From positions 1-29,665 of the IMG/VR virus record IMGVR_UViG_3300020186_000074: DNA of 29,665 bases; one strand, written 5' to 3'. The position numbers and the translations under genes were made by a program. The stretch is from a virus. Below the pieces are notes generated by a model. That model worked only from the letters and a program-made list of their open reading frames with translations. It did not search any database and was not told the DNA's origin. Numbering within the stretch: position 1 is the stretch's first letter; each line of letters opens with the position of its first letter. Positions 7,159-16,526 of the stretch are shown piece by piece.

Positions 7159-9854
7159 GTACCCGCCGCCTTGAGGTAGTGATCTCGGGTGACGCGCAAT
7201 CCCTTCAGCGCGCCCTCGGAGGCGTCAATCGTGACCTCGGCGGCCTGGACAAAAGCTCGTCGCGAGCGGGGGCCGCCCTCAAACGCATCGCCGTGGGAGC
7301 GGCGCTAGCCGGTGGAGCGCTCGTAGCGGCTTTTGCGGTCAAGGGTGTGCAGGCATCGTCCGACCTCAGCGAGCAGATCAGCAAGGCGAGCGTTGTTTTC
7401 GGGGCGGCTTCCGATTCCGTCATTGCGTTCTCTAAGACGACGGCCTCGTCTCTCGGTATCTCGCAGCGCGCAGCCCTGGAGGCCACCGGCACCTTCGGCA
7501 ACATGCTCGTGCCGATGGGTTTTGCGAGGGCGGAGGCAGCGAAGGTCAGCACTCGATTCGTTCAGCTGGCCGCGGATATGGCGAGCTTCAACAACTCCAC
7601 CCCCGAAGAGGCGCTCGATGCACTCCGCTCGGGGCTCGCCGGCGAGAGCGAGCCACTGCGCAAGTTCGGCGTATTCTTGAGCGACGCGCGGCTGAAGCAG
7701 GAGGCGCTCTCACTCGGGATCTACAAAGGGAAGGGAGCCCTCGACGCGAACGCCAAAGCGCAAGCGACTTACGCCCTCATCCTGAAGGACACCAAGGACA
7801 CACAGGGGGACTTCGGCCGCACGGTCGGGGAGTCGCTACCGAACCAGTTGCGCATCGCGCGCGCCGAGTTCGAGGAGCTCCAGGCCTCGCTCGGGAACAA
7901 GCTGATTCCGGTTATGGTCTCATTCGGCGGGTTCGTCAAGGAGAATGCAGCCACGCTCCAGAAGCTCGCCGGCTTCGCTCTGGCCGCCGGAGTCGGTTAT
8001 GCCGCCTACACCGTGGCGGTCAAGGCCGCCGCCGCCGCATCGCTTATCGCAACGATCGCGACCCAGGGGCTGACCGCGGCGACGGCGGCCAGCCCTATCG
8101 GTCTGTTCGTCGCTGCCGTCGCAGCGGCGGGTGTCGGCATCGCGCTCCTTTCGCAGCGCACCAGCTACGCAGAGGCCAGTCAGCGTGGTTTCTCGGACGC
8201 GACCAGGGGGGCCGCCTCGGCCAGCCGCGAGGCCGCGAGCGCGCTTGACGCTCAGAAGGCGGCAACCGACCGCCTGACCGGAGCGAACATCGGAATCAAG
8301 GAAGCGCAACTGCGGTTCAAGGAGTCGACCCAGGCGGTCGCCGAGGCCGAGCGCACCTACGGCAAGAGATCTGACGAGGCCACCAGGGCGCAGCTCGAAC
8401 TTCGGCGAGCGGTCCTCGGCCTCTCATCGGCTAAGAGGGAGCAGCGGGACGCGACCAAGGGCGCTACCGACGCGGCCCGTGAGACCACGGCGGCGACGAC
8501 CAAGGAGGTCGACCAGGCGCAGCGCGCGGTGAACATCGCCAGGGAGCGCGTGAACGTGACCCGTCAACTCGGAGGAAGCACAAAGGATCTGGTCCCGCTC
8601 GAAAAGGCCCTTGCAAGCGCCCAAAAGAATCTCGCCGACAAGTCCGGCGACGCGGCGTTGAGGCTCCTCGCAAGCGCCCGCGCGAGCGATAGCGCCGCGA
8701 AGGCGGCGGGCGGCGCGACCCCCGAGGCTCGCGCCCTACGGGATGAGCTAAACCGGCTCTCCAAGGCGTCGATCAACGCCGCGCTTGCCACTGCTCTCGG
8801 GAACATCGGCGCCGCCGCGAGCAGTGCAGCCGATGGCGTGCAGAGCCTCTACAACAAGCTGCTGAATCCACCGGCCGCCCCGAGATTCAATCTGTCGGGC
8901 GTCCCGACCGGCGGCGGCGGACGCCCGGGGCAAGAGTCGCAGGAACGACGCCGGCTGCCGTCGAATCCTAGCTTCGGCCTCCGTGGCGCCCCCGTCGGAT
9001 CGCCGACGGACCTCGCGCGCACGACCAGTGCGGGAGACCGCCGCGGGCGTTCCGCGCGCATTGACGCCGAGACCCGTGCCCGCAAGCCCGGGGTGAGCGA
9101 TGAGGACGTCAGCCAGGAGGGAGAACGCGCCTTCATCGCCGCTCGCAAGACGACCGTCAACACCCTGCGGAGAAAGATCAACGCACGCCGCAAGGCTCTA
9201 ATCGTCAAGCTAAAGAGGTTCGACATCTCGGCGCGGATGAAGGTCAGGGTGCCCGGTCCGAAATGGGTCAATCAGCGGCAGGCGGCACTAGACCGGCGCG
9301 CGGCAATGAAGGCCACCGCGGACGGCATCCGCGAAGAACTCGAAGGTCTCGCCGTGGATTACCGCGACCTCGCGCTAGAGCTTCGCGACCTCGGCGAGCA
9401 GGTCTCCGCGCTCGATCGCACCGACGAGGCCGAGGCGGCTTCGGCCGCAGCCGTTCCGACCGACGCGCCCGAAGCCGCCGCCGCCGCACCGACCGCGGGA
9501 GACTATCTCGATGCCGCCGCCGCCGAAGCCGCACTGACGCCGGATCTCGGGGACGACCTCGCCGCCGCCCTGGCCATCGAGGGCCAGGCGAACGCCGAGC
9601 TTGCCTCCGCCCGGGCATCGGGTGACCCGCGGCGAATCGCCGACGCCGCGCGCGCGGCCCTCTCGGCGCGCCAGTCGCGCGAGCAGATAGAAGCGACGAT
9701 GGCGAACACCAATGCCCTCAACGCGAACACCGATGCCGTCAAGCAGTCGTTCGGCGGGTCGGTGACCTTCGGCTTCCGCGGCCAGGACTACGTCCTTGGA
9801 TCGCTGGCTCCGCCGAGCAGCGATCGTTTGACCGGTGCGGAGGTAGGGATTTGA
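7155..9854 (+). CDS. tape measure protein
   Basis: An 899-residue protein, the longest in the window, that sets tail length and occupies the tube lumen. The N-terminus (GDAQSLQRALGGVNRDLGGL, then LKRIAVGAALAGGALVAAFA) and the segment ISQRAALEATGTFGNMLVPM are typical of phage tape measures. A hydrophobic Ala-rich region lies about residues 270-325, and long helical Ala/Glu/Arg stretches follow. Using the rule of thumb of about 1.5 angstrom per residue, the tail would be roughly 135 nm. It starts at a GTG overlapping the chaperone extension stop (GTGA). No peptidase motif was noticed. Confidence 0.85.
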   Translation: MSTRRLEVVISGDAQSLQRALGGVNRDLGGLDKSSSRAGAALKRIAVGAALAGGALVAAFAVKGVQASSDLSEQISKASVVFGAASDSVIAFSKTTASSLGISQRAALEATGTFGNMLVPMGFARAEAAKVSTRFVQLAADMASFNNSTPEEALDALRSGLAGESEPLRKFGVFLSDARLKQEALSLGIYKGKGALDANAKAQATYALILKDTKDTQGDFGRTVGESLPNQLRIARAEFEELQASLGNKLIPVMVSFGGFVKENAATLQKLAGFALAAGVGYAAYTVAVKAAAAASLIATIATQGLTAATAASPIGLFVAAVAAAGVGIALLSQRTSYAEASQRGFSDATRGAASASREAASALDAQKAATDRLTGANIGIKEAQLRFKESTQAVAEAERTYGKRSDEATRAQLELRRAVLGLSSAKREQRDATKGATDAARETTAATTKEVDQAQRAVNIARERVNVTRQLGGSTKDLVPLEKALASAQKNLADKSGDAALRLLASARASDSAAKAAGGATPEARALRDELNRLSKASINAALATALGNIGAAASSAADGVQSLYNKLLNPPAAPRFNLSGVPTGGGGRPGQESQERRRLPSNPSFGLRGAPVGSPTDLARTTSAGDRRGRSARIDAETRARKPGVSDEDVSQEGERAFIAARKTTVNTLRRKINARRKALIVKLKRFDISARMKVRVPGPKWVNQRQAALDRRAAMKATADGIREELEGLAVDYRDLALELRDLGEQVSALDRTDEAEAASAAAVPTDAPEAAAAAPTAGDYLDAAAAEAALTPDLGDDLAAALAIEGQANAELASARASGDPRRIADAARAALSARQSREQIEATMANTNALNANTDAVKQSFGGSVTFGFRGQDYVLGSLAPPSSDRLTGAEVGI

Positions 9855-11398
9855 GCATCGTCATCGGACGCCTCAGCCTTGAAGACCCGGAGAGCTTCGC
9901 CGAGTCGGTCGGTGAGACGATCGCTCGCGTCGGCGCTACGCCGGTACCCGGTGGTCGCGCCGGGCTTGCCGTCTCCGCCGGTCTTACCAGCTTCCCGGGA
10001 GCCAGCGGGGACACCGTTGCAGATCGCCAGCGCGTGCGCCGCCAGTTGCGCTCGATGCTCAACAATCTCCCGATGCGCTTGCAGGGGCTCTACGTCGCGT
10101 GGACCGAGGACGCCGAGCAGGACGGCTGGTACGTCCCGGGATCGGCGACCTTCGACGTCGCCGGTATCGGCTCCCTGGGATCGGCCTTCTGGCGCTTCAC
10201 GGGCGTCGAGCTGGCACTGGTCGGACGGGCGCGCACCCATCGGCGCGGCGTCTCGGTCTACATTCGCGACCGGCGCGTCTCGACCGAGGCACGCGACTAC
10301 CTAAGGCGCGTCTACTCGACCAACTTCTCCGCGATGGGCAGCCCGACCGCGTTGACGTGGCTCCCGTCCACGATCACTGACCCGACGACATCGACCGGGA
10401 CGATCCCCACGCTCACGACGACGGCTCGAAGCGGCTTCGGATCATCGTCGCTGCGAGCCGTCGTCAGTGGCGCGAACCTCGATGTCATCACCTTCGAGCA
10501 GGCAGCCGCCAGCATGAACCTCGGCGACGTGATCGCCTACGACCGGCGCGGCACGCTCACCGGTCCGACCGCCGGGCCCGCCGCCGAGTGGCAGGAGGTC
10601 TACGGACCCGACTGGGAGAGCACCGGATGGACCGCCGCGACCGACGTCCCGGTGCTCGATAACTCGCTCGTGCGCGTGCGCTACGACTCTGCCAATGTCG
10701 ATGGATTCGCGATCGATCGATGGACCGGCGCGGCGTGGGATGAGCAGGGCAAGGTGCTCATCGAGCGACTGGGCGATTCGACCGCCTTCTGCGACACGCT
10801 CGTGTCCTCGAGCCTGGTCGAGTGGAGCCATGAGCGCGCCGTTGTGCGCGTGGTGATGCGGGTCGCGGCGGACGCCCAGAGCCGTGAGGAGATTTACATC
10901 ACCCTTCAGCGCGGGTGGAACGGGCCGCGCTTCGAGGTCTACCCGTCCACCAAGACCTCGGGCGTCGCCGGCGCGGGCATCCACATCTACCGGATCAGCG
11001 CCCCGACCGGCACCGAGACGGCCAACAAGTTCGACGCTTCCCTCCAGACCGCGACCGGCGTGCCATCGTTCGCCGCCGCGGCGGTTGGCGCGGCTACCTT
11101 CTCTGGCGAGAACTGGCTGCTGATGCGCCGGTCAGCGGTGAACGCGCTGATCCTCGCCGTCCTCCAGTCCGGGGCCACCGGACGCATCGAAAACAACTCA
11201 AGCGCCTACGGCGCGGCGCGCAACGGGATCGACGTACGCCTTGCGCTCGGCGGCTACATCTCGGCGCACGTCGGCATCAACGCCGCATCGACGACCGACG
11301 CGATCGACTCGGTGAACGGGCAACGCGACGGCGGGCGAGACCTGGGGCGCGAGATTTTGTACGACGCGCGCTCGCCGCAGGTAGTGGCGGCCCGCTGA
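9851..11398 (+). CDS. minor tail protein (distal tail region)
   Basis: A 515-residue tail-tip protein placed directly after the tape measure, where distal-tail or hub-adjacent proteins are encoded. The start is an unusual TTG that overlaps the tape-measure stop (TTGA); GGAGGT at 9839-9844, 6 bases before it, supports this. The N-terminal half contains WTEDAEQDGWYVPGSATFDV, as in distal tail proteins; the rest is beta-rich. No enzyme motif was seen. It probably forms part of the ring joining the tube to the tip. Confidence 0.7.
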   Translation: MSIVIGRLSLEDPESFAESVGETIARVGATPVPGGRAGLAVSAGLTSFPGASGDTVADRQRVRRQLRSMLNNLPMRLQGLYVAWTEDAEQDGWYVPGSATFDVAGIGSLGSAFWRFTGVELALVGRARTHRRGVSVYIRDRRVSTEARDYLRRVYSTNFSAMGSPTALTWLPSTITDPTTSTGTIPTLTTTARSGFGSSSLRAVVSGANLDVITFEQAAASMNLGDVIAYDRRGTLTGPTAGPAAEWQEVYGPDWESTGWTAATDVPVLDNSLVRVRYDSANVDGFAIDRWTGAAWDEQGKVLIERLGDSTAFCDTLVSSSLVEWSHERAVVRVVMRVAADAQSREEIYITLQRGWNGPRFEVYPSTKTSGVAGAGIHIYRISAPTGTETANKFDASLQTATGVPSFAAAAVGAATFSGENWLLMRRSAVNALILAVLQSGATGRIENNSSAYGAARNGIDVRLALGGYISAHVGINAASTTDAIDSVNGQRDGGRDLGREILYDARSPQVVAAR

Positions 11399-14073
11399 TG
11401 GGCGTCGTCTCCCTGATCGACGGACGCGGCCACCGTATCCGCCATATCCACCCGACCGCCTTCCGCGCCTCGGAGGGTGCCACGGCCACCGTGCTCGGGC
11501 GCACCTACGGATTCACCTGGCTCCCGAGCTCGGGCGCGCCGACCTCTGACGATCTGGTCGAGGGCAGCTACTCCGGGCGTCTCGGGGACTCGGGCGAGTT
11601 CAGCCTCACCTTCCCGAACGCGGTTGGTACCAAGGGTCAGTGGCGCACGCTCTTTGACCCGGACAAGGCGCTCCAGTTCGTCGAGATCTACCGGGACGAC
11701 CACCTTGAGTTCGTCGGCTCGATCACGCGCATGGAGATCGACCGCGGCAAGGTGACCATCTCGGGCAGCGACGCATGGAGCCTGCTTCGCCGGGCCTACG
11801 AGCGCGACCGCTCGTGGACCGCCGCGCCGCAGGAGGTGATGCAGGCGTATACGCGCGTCCCGGTGGCGGTCATCGCCGACGACCACACGACGCTGAACTG
11901 GAACGCAGAGACCGGCTCGCGGTCGGTAAGCAACGGCCAGCTAGTGATAACCGGCACGGGTGCCGGGGTCTCTGAAGTTTCGCGATCAGTCAGCATCTCC
12001 TCAGACTTCTGGCGCATGACCTGCAAGGTCGACCGATTCACGACGACGACGGGTACATCGAGCTTCAGAGTCACGCTCCGATCCGCGGGCGACTTGCAGA
12101 GTGACTTCACTTTTGGCGACGCTTTCGCTGTCACGACCCCCCGACCGATGCGGCTAGAGGCCGTTTCGAGCGGATCGGTGCAGAGCCTGATAGACGGTCT
12201 CAGTTACTTTCACGAGATTGGGCCCGCGACAGTCACTGTGGAGCGGCAAGGCCGCTGGCTCGGTGGTTATGTGAACGGGAAACTGATCGGATTCATCGGG
12301 TACAGCGGGTTCGGATCACCATACGAGTTCAAGATCAGGGCGGGATCGGACGGGTCTGGAACCCACACCGTCTATATCGACTCTTTCGAGTTCACCGAGT
12401 ATCAGCCGTTCCTAGCCCGCGGCAGCGACCTCGGCTCCTACGTCCTGCCGGGTAGCTACCCGCACGGAGGTCTGCGCGGGCGCTACTTCAGCGACGCCGA
12501 CCTCCAAGGGCTCTCCACTGCTGCGCGCTACCCGCGCATCATGTCCCCCAACCGCGTGACGGACGCCCCCGAGCGCCTGGACCCGGTTATCGACACCTCC
12601 GGCGGGCTCTCGCTCCCGGGGCCGATCGGCGGCTCGGGAGACTACTTCTCAGTGCGCTGGTTCGGCGCTGTCTATCTGCGCGGTGACCTCGGTAACTACA
12701 CCTTCGAGACGACCACGGTTACCGATGGTGTGCGCCTATGGGTGGGCAAGACCGCCTGGGGCGACCAGCTCATCGACGATTGGGTCGCGGCCTCGGGCAC
12801 CAGTACGGGAACCTGGACGGCCGCCAACTTCGGCTCGGCGGCGGGTTGGTATCCGGTGGTCCTCGAATACTTCTGCGACACGGCGGCCCCCGTCATCCGG
12901 TTGCAGTTCACGCCGCCCGGATCGACGTACACCGACCCCGGCGGCACGTCGATCACCGCGAGCACTAAGCGCGTGATCCCACTGACCTCGCTTAGCCCGC
13001 TCGGGTGCTTCGACAACCGCGTCCAGGGCAGCTCGCACTTCGACATGGTGCAGAGCGTCGGGGCGCAGTTCGGCTACCAGCTTTGGTGCGAGCCGATGCA
13101 GTTGGAGTCGGGCGAGTTCCCCGGGCGTCTCGTGCCGCGCCTTCGGGTAGGGCGCGACACCGACGTCGTGATGGAGGTCGAGGACTCCGACGGTGCCGAG
13201 CCGTTGCTCTCGCCGGGCACCACGATCGACGCATCGGAGCAGTCCCTCGCCTTGATCGGAGCCGGATCGGGGATCGCCGATGGGGCCGGGTCGCAGGTGA
13301 CCGCCAACCTCGCCGACTTGACCAACCTCGCCTCGGGCCTCTTCGCCTTGACGTCGTGGGTGGACGCCGGCGACATCGCCTTCCGCGACTTGCTCGAGGC
13401 ACGCCTGAACGCCGAGCTCGCCCTGCGCGCGAGCCCGTGGGAAGAGGTCCGGGGCACGCCGAGAGGGCAGGAGAGGCTGGCCGATACCTGGCCGCTGTCC
13501 TCGGTCCTCTCGGCGATGCGCTGGCGCCCCGGTGACGGCGTGCGACTGCTGCTGCCAGACATCGGCGTCGAGGATGCGACGCCCCGCCAGATGCTCCAGG
13601 TCACCCGGTCCTTTGGCGCCGAGGGGCGCACCGGGACACAGGTCGCATTCCGCCAGCGCCCGCGCTCGGCGGCCCGCTCGATGCGCGGCCTTCTGCGCTC
13701 GGCCATCGCGCCGTCCCGGGCCTACCAGGGCCAGAAGGTCACGCTCCCCTCGAGCTACGTGACCGGCACGATCCTCGCCGCGGGGTTCAGCACATACGCC
13801 ATTGTCCCGCTCCTCCCCGGGGACAAGGTGGTCAAGGCGACGCTGCGGATCGTCCGCAATAGCACGGACATGGCGATCGGAGCCGAGATCAACACGGTCA
13901 GCCGCACGACCGCCCTTGGCGGAACGTGGTCGACCCTTCCGATCGAGGTAGACATCACCGCTTATGCGACCCAGTGGACGGCGGCAGACGGCCGCCTCTT
14001 TGTGAGGCTGCAAAACACGGGTGTGGCCGACTCGTTCGTCGAGTTTCAGTTTTTCGTCGAGGTCTTGCGATGA
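11398..14073 (+). CDS. tail tip hub protein with PA14-like domain
   Basis: An 891-residue protein starting at the ATG sharing a base with the preceding stop; the same frame is open upstream to 10915 but only as a shadow of the previous gene. Residues 1-160 look like a siphovirus hub domain (SGEFSLTFPNAVGTKGQWRT, FVGSITRMEIDRGKVTISGS). About 178-341 is a beta-sandwich-like segment of lower GC. About 358-518 resembles a PA14 carbohydrate-binding domain (GGLRGRYFSDADLQG, TFETTTVTDGVRLWVG, YPVVLEYFCDTAAPVIRLQF). The C-terminal part has hub-like segments and a beta-rich end. It probably binds host-surface sugars at the tail tip. Confidence 0.75.
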   Translation: MGVVSLIDGRGHRIRHIHPTAFRASEGATATVLGRTYGFTWLPSSGAPTSDDLVEGSYSGRLGDSGEFSLTFPNAVGTKGQWRTLFDPDKALQFVEIYRDDHLEFVGSITRMEIDRGKVTISGSDAWSLLRRAYERDRSWTAAPQEVMQAYTRVPVAVIADDHTTLNWNAETGSRSVSNGQLVITGTGAGVSEVSRSVSISSDFWRMTCKVDRFTTTTGTSSFRVTLRSAGDLQSDFTFGDAFAVTTPRPMRLEAVSSGSVQSLIDGLSYFHEIGPATVTVERQGRWLGGYVNGKLIGFIGYSGFGSPYEFKIRAGSDGSGTHTVYIDSFEFTEYQPFLARGSDLGSYVLPGSYPHGGLRGRYFSDADLQGLSTAARYPRIMSPNRVTDAPERLDPVIDTSGGLSLPGPIGGSGDYFSVRWFGAVYLRGDLGNYTFETTTVTDGVRLWVGKTAWGDQLIDDWVAASGTSTGTWTAANFGSAAGWYPVVLEYFCDTAAPVIRLQFTPPGSTYTDPGGTSITASTKRVIPLTSLSPLGCFDNRVQGSSHFDMVQSVGAQFGYQLWCEPMQLESGEFPGRLVPRLRVGRDTDVVMEVEDSDGAEPLLSPGTTIDASEQSLALIGAGSGIADGAGSQVTANLADLTNLASGLFALTSWVDAGDIAFRDLLEARLNAELALRASPWEEVRGTPRGQERLADTWPLSSVLSAMRWRPGDGVRLLLPDIGVEDATPRQMLQVTRSFGAEGRTGTQVAFRQRPRSAARSMRGLLRSAIAPSRAYQGQKVTLPSSYVTGTILAAGFSTYAIVPLLPGDKVVKATLRIVRNSTDMAIGAEINTVSRTTALGGTWSTLPIEVDITAYATQWTAADGRLFVRLQNTGVADSFVEFQFFVEVLR

Positions 14074-14147
14074 GCCCCGACCCTCAGCCGCCTCGACGTT
14101 CTCACCGCGGCGGCTCTGCGATGACCACCACCAGGGAGACATCATGA
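14070..14147 (+). CDS. possible 25-residue peptide
   Basis: A tiny frame linking the hub and fibre genes: its ATG overlaps the hub stop (ATGA at 14070) and its stop overlaps the fibre start (ATGA at 14144). GAGGT (14059-14063) is 6 bases before the start. The peptide (MSPDPQPPRRSHRGGSAMTT, then TRETS) has no recognisable fold. It may be only a coupling leader, or chance. Confidence 0.3.
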   Translation: MSPDPQPPRRSHRGGSAMTTTRETS

Positions 14148-15301
14148 CGCTCGCCATTCACCGCGATCTGCGGACCCCGGCGGGCTTCAGCTGGGAGAAC
14201 GCCCTGCCGGTGCAGCTCGCCGAGCTCGGCCCGACCGGGCAGCCGTGGCTGCGATCAACCCTCGTGGACGGGCAGACCGGCGCGGGATCGGGTATGCAGA
14301 ACGAGCGTGCAGATTCGCAGTTCGGCGGCTACCTGCTGGGCGCCCGGCGCATCTTGCGCTGGTACGAGCGGTTCGTGGAGATGCCGACCACGAGCCTCGA
14401 CCGCTGGCAGGTGATCGGACCGGAGATCCACGGGCCGAACGTCTCACCGTTTGACCAGGCGCTCCTGATGCTCGAAGTCGGTCCCGACAAGCGGCGCCGG
14501 CTGAATGCGAACGCGGGCCGCTCGTCTGCGCGCTACGACGACATCGGTCCTATCGTCATCGGCCGCCCCTACGCGATGCTGATGGACGTCTTTCTCACGG
14601 CGGGCAGCGCGGGCTACATCCGCGTCTGGCGTGACGGCGTGCTTGTGGCTCAGTTCACCGGGGCGACGATCATGCAGGCCACGGCGGGGTCGTACTGGAA
14701 GCACGCCAACTACCGCAACGCCGCGATCAACGGCCGGTCGGTTTACGACGTATCCGACATGATCCTGTTCAGCGCAGACATGGACGATCAGCTCCCCGCC
14801 TGGCCCGGCCCGATCACGCCGCCGCCGCCCCCGGCCGCGACCCCGAAGGTCACCATCGCCGCCCCGGTCCGCGACACCGCCCACGTGGGCACGCTCCCCT
14901 GGTCGGTCACCATGACCGACGCACCGGCCGGGTACGTCCTGTACGTCGGCCTCGGCGGTACGGACGTCAGCGTCACCCAGAGGGCGACGGACGCCCCGCA
15001 CGCGGGATCCCTCAACCTCGCGACCCGCCCGGCGGCCGGGGAGGTGCGGACGCTCTACGCCGCCCTGCACGACGCGGCAGGCGCGCTCGTCACCTTCGAC
15101 GGATTCCAGGTCAACGTCGCGTCGGGCGTCACCGTGCCGCCGCCGCCGCCCGATCCGCCGGACCCCTGTGCACCGATCCGTGAGGAGCGGGACCAGGCGC
15201 TCGACCGGGAGCGGACGGCCATCGCGCAGCGCGACGACGCCCTTGCGGTGGCGCAGGCGCTACAGGGCCGCATCGACGCGGCGCGCGTGGCCCTCGGATG
15301 A
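14144..15301 (+). CDS. tail fibre with polysaccharide-lyase-like domain
   Basis: A 385-residue protein beginning at ATG 14144, with AGGGAG (14133-14138) 5 bases upstream. Residues about 43-212 resemble the jelly-roll fold of heparin/polysaccharide lyases: SGMQNERADSQFGGYLLGAR, WYERFVEMP, and the late strands GSAGYIRVWRDGVLVAQFTG and WKHANYRNAAINGRSVYDV. A Pro-rich linker, an Ig-like domain (about 236-326), a second Pro-rich hinge and a C-terminal coiled coil (EERDQALDRERTAIAQRDDA) follow. It may bind or cleave a surface polysaccharide of the host. Catalytic residues cannot be confirmed, so a binding-only lectin is the alternative. Confidence 0.6.
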   Translation: MTLAIHRDLRTPAGFSWENALPVQLAELGPTGQPWLRSTLVDGQTGAGSGMQNERADSQFGGYLLGARRILRWYERFVEMPTTSLDRWQVIGPEIHGPNVSPFDQALLMLEVGPDKRRRLNANAGRSSARYDDIGPIVIGRPYAMLMDVFLTAGSAGYIRVWRDGVLVAQFTGATIMQATAGSYWKHANYRNAAINGRSVYDVSDMILFSADMDDQLPAWPGPITPPPPPAATPKVTIAAPVRDTAHVGTLPWSVTMTDAPAGYVLYVGLGGTDVSVTQRATDAPHAGSLNLATRPAAGEVRTLYAALHDAAGALVTFDGFQVNVASGVTVPPPPPDPPDPCAPIREERDQALDRERTAIAQRDDALAVAQALQGRIDAARVALG

Positions 15302-15537
15302 GCCCTGAGCCGGATGCTCCCCGCGCGGGGGAGTTGTCGTGGCGCCTTGACCACGTAGAGCGGGAGGTCGGGAAGATGTCTGTGCAGGTGGACCAGATCC
15401 CCCTGCTGTCGGAACGGACCAAGGTGCTCGCCGACCGGCTGGAGGCTATCCAGCGCGTGCTGTGGACCATCGCCGCCGGGCTCGTGATGCTGGTGGTCTC
15501 CGTGCTGATCGCAGCGACTCAGCTCGGCGGCGTGTGA
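15298..15537 (+). CDS. coiled-coil membrane protein (holin-like)
   Basis: A 79-residue protein with an amphipathic N-terminal part (SWRLDHVEREVGKMSVQVDQ) and one C-terminal membrane segment (LWTIAAGLVMLVVSVLIAAT). This layout resembles XhlA-type accessory lysis proteins. It starts on an ATG overlapping the fibre stop and overlaps the next gene by one base, opening the lysis block. Confidence 0.65.
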   Translation: MSPEPDAPRAGELSWRLDHVEREVGKMSVQVDQIPLLSERTKVLADRLEAIQRVLWTIAAGLVMLVVSVLIAATQLGGV

Positions 15538-15854
15538 TGATGGCGCACCCGCGTCGCCTCATCGTGGCGTTCATGGCGATCTTCACCATCGCCATCGTGT
15601 CGGTGCAGGTCGTCGCCTCGACCAACGATCGCCAGCGGACGGACATCGCCGTGTCCTCCTGCGAGCGCGGGAACTTCATCCGCGCCTACTTGGCCTTCGA
15701 CAACGCCGAGTCGATCAGCGTGCTCAAGGGCAGCTTGCGCGTGGTGCCGGACACGGCCGACGAATCGTACGTCGAGACGCGGCGACGGTCACTCGAGCAG
15801 CGCGAGGCATACCAGGCCCGGCTGATACCGTTCGACTGCGAATCCCTGCGATGA
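15537..15854 (+). CDS. single-pass membrane protein of the lysis block
   Basis: A 105-residue protein from the ATG sharing a base with the preceding stop (a second ATG follows at once). It has a positively charged N-terminus and one membrane segment (LIVAFMAIFTIAIVSVQVVA), then a soluble part with two Cys (SSCERG and IPFDCES) and a charged helix. The topology would place the body outside the membrane. No family is recognised; its position before the endolysin suggests an accessory lysis role. Confidence 0.65.
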   Translation: MMAHPRRLIVAFMAIFTIAIVSVQVVASTNDRQRTDIAVSSCERGNFIRAYLAFDNAESISVLKGSLRVVPDTADESYVETRRRSLEQREAYQARLIPFDCESLR

Positions 15855-15865
15855 AGGAGGCACCC

Positions 15866-16519
15866 GTGCGAATCGTGAGCCGCAAGGAGTGGGGAGCGGC
15901 CCCGCCCCGCTCGCGCGTCGCCGTCAACTGGCCGGCGGGCGTTGACCTGTGGGTGCATCACACCACAGGTCCGAGCACTCAGACGGTACGGCAGATCCAG
16001 GCCTTCCACATGGGGCCGTCGCGCGGATGGAATGACGTCGGTTACGGGTACCTCGTTGACGTGTGGGGCGGCGTGTACGAGGGCCGGGGGCACGCGCTCG
16101 CCGCTCACTCGCCCGGCAAGAACCACGAGCCCTCGGTCGCGCTGATCGGCGACTACTCGACGACGCCCCCGAGCGAGCGCCAGCGGAGCGCGGTGTGGAA
16201 GCTGGCCGATCTGATCGAGGCGGGCGACCTGCGGGGGCACCGGGAGAACACGTCCACGGCGTGTCCGGGGGATGCCGCGATGGCGACCATCGTCAACGCC
16301 CCCCGGCCCGAGGAGCCCATCGACCTCATCACCCTTCCCGAGAGGCTGGCACTCGCGGGCTTCGGCCCCCGGTCGGTCGGACAGATCGTCGCCTCCCTGC
16401 GATCGGGACACCAGGGCACCGTCCCCAACCGGAACGACTCGGCCGTGATCCGCCGGCTGCGCGCGGCGGGCTTCGGGATCGGGTCGGCACGAACCATCGT
16501 CAAGTCACTACGGAGGTAG
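15866..16519 (+). CDS. endolysin: N-acetylmuramoyl-L-alanine amidase
   Basis: A 217-residue amidase_2 / T7-lysozyme-type enzyme that cuts the bond between muramic acid and L-alanine in peptidoglycan. The GTG at 15866 is preferred: a full AAGGAGG (15854-15860) lies 5 bases before it, whereas the in-frame ATG at 15851 overlaps that ribosome site. Zinc-ligand candidates are His31 or His32 (LWVHHTTGP), His125 (RGHRENTS) and Cys133 (ACPGD); a Tyr is present in NDVGYGYLVD. Residues 160-179 and 197-216 repeat one motif (LALAGFGPRSVGQIVASLR and LRAAGFGIGSARTIVKSLR), a candidate wall-binding region. No signal peptide, so it needs a holin. Confidence 0.9.
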   Translation: MRIVSRKEWGAAPPRSRVAVNWPAGVDLWVHHTTGPSTQTVRQIQAFHMGPSRGWNDVGYGYLVDVWGGVYEGRGHALAAHSPGKNHEPSVALIGDYSTTPPSERQRSAVWKLADLIEAGDLRGHRENTSTACPGDAAMATIVNAPRPEEPIDLITLPERLALAGFGPRSVGQIVASLRSGHQGTVPNRNDSAVIRRLRAAGFGIGSARTIVKSLRR

Positions 16520-16526
16520 AGCATCA

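Noticed and set aside
10915-11397. N-terminal extension of the tail hub frame upstream of 11398
   Set aside because: It lies entirely inside the preceding 515-residue tail gene, is Arg/Pro-rich as expected of a shadow frame, and the ATG at 11398 has the usual stop/start overlap.
12736-14157. 473-residue minus-strand frame
   Set aside because: It is opposite the PA14-like and C-terminal parts of the hub gene and has the composition of a GC shadow.
15851-15865. ATG at 15851 as endolysin start
   Set aside because: It overlaps the AAGGAGG that is ideally spaced for the GTG at 15866; the added MKEAP residues are simply the translated ribosome site.
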